Positions 1-12,400 of a stretch of 64,000 nucleotides of DNA are shown piece after piece. The DNA comes from Osedax fenrisi (taxonomy: Eukaryota; Annelida; Polychaeta; Sabellida; Siboglinidae), in NCBI GenBank assembly GCA_964019155.1, contig OZ025244.1, positions 30,098,968-30,162,967 of the forward strand. The letters are read 5' to 3'. Under the pieces are notes generated by a model. It saw only the letters and a list, made by a program, of their open reading frames with translations. It made no database searches and was not told the origin of the DNA. Both the position numbers and the translations under genes were made by a program. Positions within the stretch are counted from its first letter, which is position 1. Every line of letters begins with the position of its first letter.

Positions 1-255
1 TTTTTTTACTAATTTATATTTATTATATTATGCCGATAAATGAAATATGAAAAATTTCTAAATCGATAAAACTGGTATTAGGTGATTAATATGAATAATT
101 GATTAACAATCTCCATTTTATAGATATATTATAAGATTTGATAAAATATAATTTAATTGAATTTATTATTAAAACATATAATATTAATATTTTATACCAA
201 ATCACAAATTTGAAGCATATTTATATCCAGTATATTAATTATTATCAGAACGAAA

Positions 256-288
<33 letters not shown>

Positions 289-682
289 CAGTTTTAACAT
301 TAATATATATTATCTATAGGTTAATATTTAGTTTGAATCCAGAATTGTCTATAATATACATTATTCTTCAAAGTTTAGCATCAAGTTTTCTTAAAGCGCT
401 TACATCAGATTCTTTCTCCAAGAGTTTCTTTGTTATCGCTTGAATTTCTAGTACACCTACCATATAAATATATAATATCATATATTTAAAGTAGATTTAA
501 TAATAGATATATTAATCATATTATTATTATTATATTATATAATATATAATATATGTTTATGTATATATATATCATATTTATATGACATTTTTAAGTGTAT
601 GAATAAATTTTATATAGAAATTAGTTTAACCGAATAACTTATTGTACCTATATTTTTATTACTTGAATAGAATTTATTGAAT

Positions 683-722
<40 letters not shown>

Positions 723-2076
723 ATGTACATATATATTGTATATGATCATTTAGTTATAATAATCAAGTTTATATAGACAAAATATTAAGTATGCATTGAA
801 TACTATTCAATATGTTATTAAACACTCAGATATATTAAAATTATAAGTCCTATACTATAATTTATAATTAAAATATAAAATTATAATAATAAGTTATATT
901 AATAGTATACTAGATGATAGATTATAAAGTAGATCGATGCTTAGTATAATAATAATAATAATAATATTAATACAAATATTTTGAATATAATTTTATTAAT
1001 ATTATTAAAATCATTATACTAAGCATCGATCTAATTTATTATAAGTATAATGTTATGTAATTAATAAATATAATAAGTATAAACATTATATGATGCTGAT
1101 AAGTCTTTAACTAACCAGTTATGTTCTATAACGGGCGATTCATTTTCAATACCGCTGGTATATTTAAATTTCCACCAGTGTTGTATTATCGGTAAATAAC
1201 TGATCGTTTATTATTTTAATAATAGATTTGAATTGTTAACTTATAATACTAATGTTTATTAATATATTTACATAATAATCTATTCCACGAGTTAATACTA
1301 TATCCATAAATGATATATTAAAAGTATTTTAAATTTAATTATTATTTATTTTTAAAATAATTTATCTCTCAATAATCATAAACTGTCCCACTATGACGTC
1401 ACGATAATATTTGTTTATTTATTTCGATTTTGAAAAATATGCCAAAATAGCACTTTTAAACTCATATTATGAATAAACTATACATTTTTGTAATTTTTTA
1501 ACTCGACACGTATTATTATTTAATTAATATTAAATATATTATGATAAATCTATTTTCATGCATATTATGCTTTAAAACTATGTATATATATATATATTTA
1601 TATGAAAAGTTTATAGTTATACACTACAAAATAATCAATATTAAATATAATCTAACTAAGTATAAATGATATATACAAAAATAATCATAAAAAGTGTAAT
1701 GCCTTTAAACAATAACCTTTTGCCCCCTATGTTTCACATGTAACCTCACAAACGTCGAACATCCCCTTAAGATATTACTGAAACCTACTGATTTCAGTAA
1801 TACTAGAGCTTACAATAATACGCAGATGACAGATTGCCACTACGCACTGAACTGTGTATACAACATAGTCTATACACAGTGTATTCAACTTAAGTAAGCT
1901 AAGTAATAACCACTTCATCATGTTAAGTTACAATGCAAGCACCTAATAATAATACTACTATTACCCCTACCCTATCCAAGTCAAGGCTACCCTGTAAGCT
2001 GGCATCTACTGCATAGATACATGCACGAATTCAGTTACAATAACACTACGTAACACCCCCGATGCCCCTCCCCTAG
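1..2076. other. AT-rich DNA, no gene recognised
   Basis: Very AT-rich sequence with short (TA)n runs, for example near 265-290 and 684-715, and one 104-bp inverted repeat listed separately. No reading frame here resembles a known protein. The last ~150 bases become C-rich and lead into the splice acceptor at 2075-2076. Upstream exons of the zinc-finger gene could lie here or beyond the window edge; I could not identify one. Confidence 0.6.
930..1033. repeat. 104-bp hairpin with 21-bp perfect arms
   Basis: The 21 bases at 930-950 (TAGATCGATGC followed by TTAGTATAAT) return as their exact reverse complement at 1013-1033, with an AT-rich centre that includes an (ATA)n run. The shape suits a tiny MITE or a snap-back structure. 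No target-site duplication is evident. Confidence 0.6.
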
Positions 2077-4386
2077 TTGTAAGGTGTGCTGCAAACAATA
2101 CCGCGCCCCATCTCTACTGAAGATACATGTGAAAATACACGATATCCCTAAATCGTACTGCTCCTTTTGCGGTAAAGGCTTCATAAAGGTTTCACCCCCG
2201 CCCCCATTCTCGCCCACCCTACTCTCGCCCTCATCCTCACATCTAACTCCACCCCTACCCTTTATCCAACCCTACCCCCATCATCATCCTTACCCCTCGC
2301 CCTCACCCCACCGCCATTATCTAACCCCACACCCTGTCCTATTAGACCTCACATCTACAAGAACATATCCGTATACATACCAAAGAGAAACCCTACATCT
2401 GTGAGGTAAGCCTATAACCTACTGTTACCTATTGTTACCTACTATAGATCCCCTATAGGGGTGACCACACTGCTATCAACTAGCAATGCAACAAGGTCAT
2501 AGTATTGTAAAATCCTTGAAACATATATATTAGATTTACTTGTTGCTCGCTATCTGAACACGTAATTCACTTGGTAACAAATGCAGTAATAAGTCGCTAT
2601 TTGAACATCATTAATAATATGTATTGAGCGACAAGCACAGTAACAAGCCGTCTAGCCTATTTGCTAGCAGAGTGGATACCCCTTTAGTGATGTGGATAGT
2701 ATCCACTGGATACCCCTTTAGTAATGTGAATAACCCTACACTAATGTGAATACTTCTTTAGCGATGCCTCTTTTCCATTCACTTAAACTTCTTTTTCTTC
2801 GAGATAGTTATTTATCAAATTTAAATTATTTAATGTAACACGTCTACTTTTCCTCTATACCTTATATTTGCTATAGATCATACTTCAACTCTCTCTTTTG
2901 TAATTGATAAGTTCATTATTAATGTAATATAAGTTAACGTTATTTAAGAAACATCATCATAAGTTGTCAGCCGCATTAGAATGTAGTTTTTATTTCTATT
3001 TTAACATTCCTAGACTTTGTATCCATTAATAAATGATTGCTATAATGTATAATGTATCATGGGTATCAGTATCAGCTTCAGTATCAGATAAGAGTACAAT
3101 TGTATCTACTTAATTATGGGAAGGTCCTTCACGCTAGCAATGTAAATAGATAGGCATTGTAGTATAGGCCTTACAGTAAATCAATTACACAAATGTAGGT
3201 ACCTTCTCTCAAGTATTACAATAATGCAATGATATATATATATTTATCAACAACAAATTTTATTCTATTTCCTGAAATCTTATTGCCACCTTATTGACAC
3301 GTTAATTATACGCCACCGCCACATTACTGACACCTCATAAACACCTCACTGACACATTACCACCACATCACCTCCACATTACTGCCACCTTACTGACACC
3401 TCACGCACTCACCACAAGGAATGCAACGAAGCCTATGCCCATCGCAGTGCCCTGTTGCTACACATCAAGAGAAACCATCAACCTGAAGTACCTCCCGAAT
3501 ACATCTGTGAAGAATGCTTTAAGGTTGGCAACTCCTCAGTACACGTGTGTATTAGCTGCCTGTGTGGCTCAGTTGGCTAAGGCGTCGTACATATAAGCAG
3601 TAGGATGCGTGTACGAGCCTCGTCCAGACCATTAATATAGGTCTTCAAATAATATTTAGAAGTGATCTTATATAATGTATAAATAAATGATCGGCTCTCA
3701 TTAAAACCATAGATGCCTTAACATGTGGTTATAAGTGCCCTGTGTTTATACGTGAAAACTTCACCTAAATTACTGAATGGGATGAAAGGACTCCACCAAA
3801 ATAACAATGCTTTCCATATGCTTTACAACCATATAGATGTAATAATTATATATTAGAAGACATTTTATTTTTGTTCTCTTCTTTTATAGTTAATATTTAT
3901 TTGTTTGCTCCTAATATGTATAAAATATGATTATATATTATAAATATGATTGAATCTTGTCTGTTGTCGTCGGCCATCCAAGTAATAGGAACATATCGGT
4001 GGGGTATAATGTCTCCCAGTCCGACCAGCTTTCATATAGATTTGTACACACACATCTCTCATTCTTATTCTGCCTAACTCTTTCACTTTCACTCTTTCAT
4101 TATCTCTGTAACTTTTACTAACAGCATTACGTTGAAATCAATATAGTTTTATATCCCAGTCTGCTTTACTCCCCACCCAACCCCACCCCACCCCACCCAC
4201 TACCACTACCATCAGCACTACTAGCCCCACTCCTCTACCCCCCACACAGCCGTTCTACTCCATCGGAAATCTGAAGGCCCACATGTCTTCTCACACTGTT
4301 AGGAAATGTTACTTATGCGAAATCTGCGATAAGAGCTACGGCAGACTGTCAATCCTCAAGGTTACTGCTACGACCTCTACCACCAT

Positions 4387-4476
<90 letters not shown>

Positions 4477-5660
4477 AATACCAGAACCCCAGTAATGTCT
4501 AGTACTATTTTAAGGGAAAGGATGCCATTTTATAGCATACAATTACTATAGTAATAACTATATATTATAGTAACAATATATGCATAGTTAATGTATACAG
4601 ATTCACCATATTAATATTCAGTTAAGTAACTTATTATATAGAAGGACTTGGCTTGCTAACCCATGTTAGACTAGGGAACAGTATTAAGGTTCTTAAGTGA
4701 TTCCCATTATACACTCATTAACATTAATTCATTTCCATAACTTCCTCTATCACATGGTTAGCAGTGTGTTAGCCCCTACTTTGCAGGGACTACACATTGA
4801 AATCCATAAGATAATTAAAATATATTATATAAATATAGACTATTGTCACTCAGAAGTAACTATTGGTTAAATATATGTTTAACATTTTAGCAAATTAACT
4901 ATATATCTATAACTTAGATGAGGGGTCCATGTGTATCCACTATTATTACATGTGATTCAATAAATATTATTATATATATATATATTATATTTCATTTCCA
5001 ATATTTAATAAAGTAGAATTCGATATGCTTTAATGTTTCTTCTACCAGAAGTTTACTACGACCTTGACCTAATTTAATAACCAGTGTCCCCCCCATTGTA
5101 CAGAAACACATGGAGATTCACAGCAATGAGATATACGACTGCGCTTACTGCAACAAGAGATTCAAGACAACGGATGCTGTTGTTGCCCACGGAGGAAAGG
5201 TAAGTGTGTCCTTATTGTCTTTGTATGTGTCCTTATTGTCTTTGTGTGCGCTCCTCTTGTCTTTGTGTGTTCTCATATTGTCTTTGTGTGTGCCCTTATT
5301 ATCTTTTTATTGTATCTACTTCGATGTGGTATACCGTATGAATAAATATCTAAAAAGTTTTTAATTTTATATGTAAAACAATCTAAATTAATTGTGTGCA
5401 CAAATTTTAAATTGTGCGCAACTGCCCACAAAACACAACCTAGAGGCACCTATTAGACTTACTTAACTACCCATGGCTAGATATCGTCACTAATGCTACT
5501 GACTCATCACTACACACAGGTCCACGGCACTAAGATACTTACGGGCTACGATATACAGGAAGCCATCGAACTAAGCTCTACGGGTAAGCCACCTAGTGAG
5601 CAAAGGTTGCGAGCTTTCCTCTCGACTAGTACACGCGTATACGGCAACTGTGGTTACTAA
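2077..5660 (+). CDS. C2H2 zinc-finger protein, 3' six exons (5' end missing)
   Basis: Exons 2077-2188, 2346-2405, 3419-3523, 4250-4360, 5104-5199 and 5520-5660 join in phase with GT-AG borders to give 207 codons and a TAA stop at 5658-5660. Six fingers follow one another: CKVC..HVKIH, CSFC..HIRIH, CEEC..HIKRNH, CEEC..HMSSH, CEIC..HMEIH and CAYC..HGGKVH. Each has a 12-residue spacing between the second Cys and first His, and each finger from the second on is split by a phase-0 intron, so the joins are self-checking. The first exon enters in phase 2, so at least one upstream exon is missing. The last exon could instead use a donor at 5583, but reading on gives a short basic tail to a stop. It is probably a DNA-binding nuclear protein. 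I cannot name the family: no SET, BTB or SCAN domain is visible. Confidence 0.85.
3558..3805 (+). repeat. tRNA-derived SINE, copy 1 (zinc-finger intron)
   Basis: A tRNA-like head starts with GCCTGTGTGGCTCAGTTGGC (A-box region), with a decayed B box about 45 bases on. A body follows that contains GATGCCTTAACATG and ends GGGATGAAAGGACTCCACC before an A-rich tail. The same head and body occur at 5758 and 48746, always on the plus strand. It lies in the third intron of the zinc-finger gene, in sense. Its B box is degraded compared with copy 2. Confidence 0.8.
4391..4476 (+). repeat. (ACT)n microsatellite in zinc-finger intron
   Basis: About 28 uninterrupted ACT units start 30 bases after the donor of the fourth exon. 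The sense strand of the gene carries the ACT form, as in the arrays of UBA2 and EOGT. Confidence 0.9.
5206..5305 (+). repeat. ~20-bp minisatellite (TCCTTATTGTCTTTGTGTG)
   Basis: Five imperfect tandem copies of a pyrimidine-rich unit of about 20 bases begin within a few bases of the donor after the fifth visible zinc-finger exon (GT at 5200). Confidence 0.7.
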
Positions 5661-5757
5661 TGAATCATTGTTAGGTCACGTGACCTCCGATCTGTAACAT
5701 CCTCTGAGCTGGCGTTATTAAGCAGGCTTTTTAAAGTTAATAATCTAATTATTAACC

Positions 5758-6030
5758 GCCTGTGTGGCTCAGTCGGCTAAGGCGTTAGACACGCAATCGG
5801 TAGGACGCGGGTTCGAGCCCAGACCTGCCCAATAAAATAGGTATTAAAATAATATTTAGAAGTGATCTTATATAACTGTGTGTAAAATAATAATCGGTTT
5901 TCGTTATAACCATGGATGCCTTAACATGAGAGCGGCTTCGAAGGGAAATTAGAGCCATATATGGTTATAAGTGAAAACTTCATCTAAGTTCCTAGATGGG
6001 ATGAAAGGACTCCACCTAAATAAAAATAAT
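5758..6030 (+). repeat. tRNA-derived SINE, copy 2 (best-preserved head)
   Basis: It starts 97 bases after the zinc-finger stop. A-box region TGGCTCAGTCGGCTAAGGCG and B box GGGTTCGAGCCC are both intact. The body has GATGCCTTAACATG, a GAGCGGCTTCGAAGGGA stretch and the 3' block GGGATGAAAGGACTCCACC, followed by an A-rich tail. It may form part of the zinc-finger 3' UTR. The head does not fold as a proper tRNA and is followed by a long body, so it is a SINE and not a tRNA gene. Confidence 0.85.
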
Positions 6031-6157
6031 CTGATTAAATTCGTCATACCCGTCAAATTGTTAAACCCACAGCCTAAGCGGAGGTTCTCGCTGCGATGTA
6101 TTCAGTCGCTTTAGTATTAAGTTAACAATATCTCATTACTTATACCTTTAAGGCTTT

Positions 6158-6188
<31 letters not shown>

Positions 6189-6309
6189 GCTCAATGCGAA
6201 GTTAACCTATTAGAAGATGACGGTGAGCAAGTTATGAATGACGAAAGCTTTAAATCCGTTAAGATATTGGTATACAAAAATGCTAGTAATTTGTTTATAT
6301 GTTTATATG

Positions 6310-6722
6310 TATATATATCATCGATATAAAGAAAGTGGACCTGTGTAATTGACGTACGCAATGCATGTAAAGATAGATACGCGAATGGCACTTTTATCGA
6401 TAAATTAACAAAATGGCATCAGTGATTTTGATTGGATATTAGTCATATTATATATGTCAAATATTAAAACAGTAGGATTTTCGTCGAAATAGATTTTAAA
6501 TATATAATTTTATTTTTAGTATAGATATAATACATATCGTAGATATAGATAGTACATTAAAATTGGTAGTAATTATCAAAATATATGTGTAACTAAAAAT
6601 TAATTTTAAATAAAAAGTAGTGGGCCAGATAGTGGGTTTCGACTGCTGCGCCCGTAGCGGATTGTGCCATCACTACATTCAATTGCTTACCAACTTTCTT
6701 TATATCGATGATATATGTATAT
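6310..6722. mobile_element. MITE with TIR ATCATCGATATAAAGAAAGT
   Basis: The left end at about 6318 (TCATCGATATAAAGAAAGTGG) is mirrored by CCAACTTTCTTTATATCGATGA at 6688-6711, and the match runs a little into flanking AT repeats. There is no coding capacity. A diverged copy lies in the opposite orientation at about 23790-24300 in UBA2 intron 1. Superfamily unknown. Confidence 0.65.
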
Positions 6723-9453
6723 GTATGTTCAGTTAACTCACGATAATTGTCTTTCTTAGCGAGATGTCCGAATTAAATGAAATTCCGAAGAATTATTAAA
6801 TAGCCCCATTCAGAGTATTGCTTAGGTACAACTATTCAATGAATGTAACTATTTCTTTATGTATTATATATAATATCTATATACATGATATACACTTCTG
6901 CAATATTATTAGGAGTTTTTTTAAAACATATAGTTTATTTTATAAATAAATATGTATAGAATAGTATATGTGAATTTTTTAATAAAATATTTCTATAGAA
7001 ATTATCTCTTCGTTTATTAATAATTATATATATATATATATAACTATAGCAGATCAACATTGTATGTATTTATTTAGATATTTGCATATAGCAAAAAAAA
7101 TTAGTAGGGTAACTATAATAGATTTTTCAAAATTTTGATTTCTATTTATACAGGTAGTCCTAAATAATTATTCCGAGTAAAATATATCTCAAATAAAAGT
7201 AAAACAAAGAAAAAAGTATGTAAATATTTATAACACTAATATAAATGCTATTATTTAATATCAAATAAAACTTATATATATAAGATTAACAACATACAAA
7301 CTAATGTTTAAAATATCTACTAACTATAAATAAATGTAATTGCAAATAATAACAAATTATTAATAATATTAAATTGATAAATATAAAATTCACAGTGACA
7401 TATGATAACTGATGATTCCAGATATTTAATTGATTTACATGATACAATGGTAGTGCTAATAATGATATCAATAAATACAAATAAACAATGTTTTTAAATT
7501 ATTAAAATCGTCAGTATATAAGTTATAATATTATCATAATTTTATATTAATATTATAATATATTATAAAATAAGATTTATTAATTAAAAAATATGCATTT
7601 AGATTATATTTGATAATTATTTATGTTACGTGATGTGCTATAAATATGCTGTTTATGGTAATTCTAGATCGATTTTAATTATAATTGTTGACAGAACCTA
7701 GATAACATATAAAATGTAATATTTATTTATTCCAAATTTGTATTTTATTTTGTTGATTTTTCCGTATTCCACACTGCGGTATCCTGGAGATAAACTAAAA
7801 TTCCCGCTAATAAATTCAAGATAATATTGGTTTAACATTAGCAAATATCAGGATATTATACGCAGTAAGCATACAGCTATAATGTATGGCTATAATGGAA
7901 TATTGTTTCCCCGTTTGTGCTAAACCACATATACATCTTTTTATCGACGTGCACATTGTCTACTTTCTAATATTCTTTCTTTATTATCGTGTATATTGAT
8001 TAGTATGTATATATCATCCGTATAAATTTGAACATGCACCATTCATTCATTTTGATTTGTTTTCTTTCGACTTTTTCAATTATTTTTATTGCAGTAAGTA
8101 TTTGTCATTAATAGAAATAAAAGTAATTTTTATATTAGGTGTTGTGTTATTGGCGTATTTATAAAATGAACGATTATAAAATTATTATCGATTGATGTTA
8201 CAGAAAAAAGTTAAGATTTATTAAATAAATAATAATTTAATAAATAAAAATCACCATTAATACTATTAACAAATACTGTTCATTTTAAAATTTGAAGGTC
8301 TTCTAAAATTAGATCTATCTAATTATATATACACTTTATTAATCTATTTTCTAGATTCATACTCATATTTTAAGTTAAATAAACTAAAAAATAAATTTAT
8401 CTTAACACTTATGAAATCAAATAAATTAAAAAATACAATATTTTTTAATTGACCAGTTATATAATGAATTAATGTTTAATAATCTTTTACTCAAAAATAA
8501 TATAAATAATGTAATTCTAAAATAAACATTAAAATATTTATTGGTAAATATTAGTTTGTTATGTTTTAATATTTATATTTGTTTTTATCTTGTTTCGTTT
8601 CGTGCTTTTTTAAGTTTTGTTATTTTCATGATTATTGGTATTATTATTAGTCATCTGTAATTTAACAGGAATGAGGCTCCATTATACGTCTTATTGAATA
8701 ATGATTGATTTTGTTAGTAGTTTTAATTTTAAAACATATTTTTATTTTATACCTATTTATAATAATTTACTATTTTTATAAACAATTTCTCCCTATTACA
8801 ATTTTATAAAGTTACATATTATTATATATTATATAAAATATATTTTAATACATTTTAATATTTTACAATTATTTTATTTTATTATTTTTATTAATTTATA
8901 TATATATATATCTTTTATTTTATTGTTTCATTTACTAATTATATTACAACGAATGCTAACATAGGATTCATTATTTTTATATTATTACTTTTACTAATAT
9001 TGTAATCTGTACATGACATATTGGAAGTATCGACCAAATAAAGCCTAGGCTTTCACTGATCCTCCATAGACGTATGTTTAATCTGATTTCATTTTCATAA
9101 TTAGTTATATTTTAATATTTTTATCATGAAATATCAGTTGATATTAGTTATAGATTTATTATATAATAATATTGAAATATATATTATATAATTTAGTATA
9201 ATTGGATAACACCTGCATATTATAGTTTTTATTGAATAAAATATATGCTAATAATATGCGTTCTCATTCACAGAATAAAAAAGATTCAAAATAGGAAAGA
9301 TATAAAACAATTCGAAAACAATTCTGTGATTATTTGAATATTGAATGCATAACAAATAAATGATATACAATTACTGATGTTAATATATATATATATATAA
9401 TTATGTATGTAATCATCGAGTTGTAGCTGACGATATGAACGTTTACTAATACA

Positions 9454-12400
9454 CTAGTTATCAATGACTTCTGTGGAATCTTTCATAATCTTCGTAGCGG
9501 TCTTCTGATCTGCGTCGGAACCCTTCCTCTTTCTGGATTCCGATAACACTTGGGCTACTTCTTCACCGGTTTCTATTGTCGTTGGTAAACATAGATGTTA
9601 GTGGAATGTTTACTAGGATGTACAATAATAATGAAATCTAGAATAGAAAATTTACGTTTATAATTGATTAAAATATATATATAATTTCAGTAGAATTAGA
9701 TAAAATACTATAGTTATTTCTAATGTTATTTAGTTATTATCTGAATTAGTAAACTATTATATATGATACATATCATATTACTATACTATAATATCATTGA
9801 ACAACACATATCTAGAAACTAATTTTTATAATAATATTTATTAAATGTAGAAGATTTTCCATGTATTTATAGTTGTAAATGATATAATACCTATAATAGT
9901 ATATGATAAGGAATAAAACGTATGCAATATTACAGACCAAATAAATATGATATCATTAATAATACATGTAGAACATTATTATAATTTACATGTATATTAG
10001 TTAATATTTTGCAGTCAAAAAAAGTAAATTAATTTGGAGAAAGTATTTGTTTGTAAATAATTATTTTAAGAACAGTATATATTTTTATAATTTAATAAAT
10101 ATTCACATTAAAGTACATTTTAAAATAAACCTTACTTTATTATTTGTATTATATTACTCATAATTATTTATCTGTAATTCCTATTTTTTATATATATCTC
10201 AATAAAGCACAATAGTTAATAATTTGAGATAAAACAAAAATAGATTTATTATTACTATTTAGTTCTAAAATTGTGCATATATCATATTTTTAAGAAGAAT
10301 TTCTAATTATAATATATAGTTATGAATGGAGATAATCTATACACATCACATATATAACCTTCTACACTATCTTCTTCCATTAGCATAACACCATCATCTT
10401 CACCTATAGTAAGTGTAAGTTGTTATGAATTTATATAAGTAACATAGGCGCAATATACATTTAATAACAATAATAATTTTGCTTATTATATTTAGATATT
10501 AATTCTATTTTAATGAATAATAAACCAATGTTATTTTCGTATCTACCTTTGTGTGACGTTGTTGTATCTTTCTTGGTATTGAGTTTAGATGTGTATTCCT
10601 GCAGCTTGAATTGGTCTCCAATTATCTCATAGTCTGCATTATCGGGACATTTATCTCTGTGAGTAATGTAGTAGTAGTGAAAGTAGTAGTAGTAGTAATA
10701 GTCAGGAAATAGTAGTAGTAGTAGTAGTAGTAGTAGTGTAGGCAGGTAGTAGTCATTAAAGTAAACACTAAAGGTCAAAGGTCGTCAGTACTTACACATG
10801 GACGAGGGTGACATTGACATTGTAGATTTGCTGGAAGTCGTCGCACTTAAGTCGGGTGTTGTCGCCTACCCCAAATTCCTTAAGCAACTTCGGAAGATTA
10901 TCTATACGACGAGAGGTAAAGGGGTTAAAGAAGAAGTGATAGGAAGGGACAGGGTGGGAATAGGTTGAAGAAGTGATAGGAAGGGGTGGGAATAGATTAA
11001 AGAAGTGATAGCAAGGGAAGGGGTGGGAAGAGGAAGCAGGGATAGGTAGGGGTGGGAAGGCTAACTTACCTTCAGTTTCTTCGAAATCACTGGATAATAG
11101 GATTGTTCCTGTTAATATAGTTGATAGTAGTGGTAAGAGTGATTGAAAGATGCTTTAATGAATTGTTTCTAATACATACAATCTGTTAATAAGTTTGACT
11201 ATAGTCAAGATAGGGGAGATAGAGATAAACATATATCACATTTTTAACATAATACTGGTTTGATGGGGATCTTTAGGCTCCTCCCACAATGCACTGTTAA
11301 TATGGGCTCGTAATACATACCACCTGATTTATTGATTAGTTATGAAACTTAATATTTTATTCAATATATTGCAAAATGTGTTGATATTGGAGGCATTTAT
11401 AGTTTCTTATCATTCGACATCATTATTTTAATATACATCATTTTATTTAATTAAATAAATTTTAATAAAATATGTTGTCGATAAAACTTACAAACTAAGG
11501 TTTCACTCTTTATGAAAATAACATAAATGATGGTTAATTAGTTCAATTATTACTATTTGAATTATAATTGGAAATCATACAACCATCTAATATAAAATCA
11601 TAAATACAATGATAATTAACTAATGTAAACTGCAGCATTCTGTAGGGTGTAATACATAACTATACAGTATGCTGCAGCAGATGTTATGTATTCATAACTT
11701 GATCAGCAACAGATATATGAATAATTGTGCCGTATACTTGTGTACATATTTACTTTATTAGTGTGAACATACGTAATCTCGTAAAGTTGATTTTGATGTT
11801 TATGTACTAATTGTTGCCTAAATTTGGTTTATATACAATATATATATATATATACTAGATATGTAATTATTAACATTGAAATCACAGAAAATCAGTTTTT
11901 TACTAAGTTGTATTATATTGAATATTCATTATATATATATAAATATATATATTAGATTATTTATAATTAGTTATATTCTGTTTATTAAATTGCCCCATCA
12001 TAAATAAAATTATTATAAAATTATGAGGGTCATAAATAACTCATTATGTTTGACTATCTCAGCTCTAGGATCTTTATTTACATAATCAAAACTAATATGG
12101 AATTAATAATAAATTATAGTGTATAATAATAATAATGCTAGTTATATATATAAGATTATATGAAACCTTTTCCATTGTCAATTTCAACATCAGGGGCAAC
12201 CATTCCAAGACCATTTTTAAGTACCTACGATTTTATGGTAACGTATATAGTGGGAGGGGTAGTAAATATAGTGGGAGGGACTAGTAAATATAGGGGGAAG
12301 GGCTAGTAAATATAGGGGCGTATTTAGTGATTGGGAAACCTTATCTTGAAGAACTTGCAAGGTCATGGTTAATGTGTTTAGTTTGATGTAGATCTGTTGG

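Larger units (their letters stand above)
5661..9453. other. Convergent intergenic region between zinc-finger gene and UBA2
   Basis: It holds a SINE (5758-6030), a (CA)n run near 6162-6187 and a MITE (6310-6722). From about 6730 to 9450 the DNA is very AT-rich with (TA)n runs, and I recognise no coding sequence. The 3' ends of two convergent genes must lie here. No poly(A) site is assignable with confidence. Confidence 0.55.

Noticed and set aside
138..443. 101-codon open frame near the left edge
   Set aside because: Ile/Tyr/Leu-rich translation of AT-rich DNA including a (TA)n run; no family resemblance.
1825..1905. Possible upstream zinc-finger exon after CAG at 1826
   Set aside because: It reads TDCHYALNC then a stop, lacks C-x2-C and His spacing, and has no donor in the phase needed to join 2077.
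5758..5830. Possible tRNA gene
   Set aside because: A and B boxes are present but no acceptor stem pairs, and a long conserved body follows in three copies; it is a SINE head.
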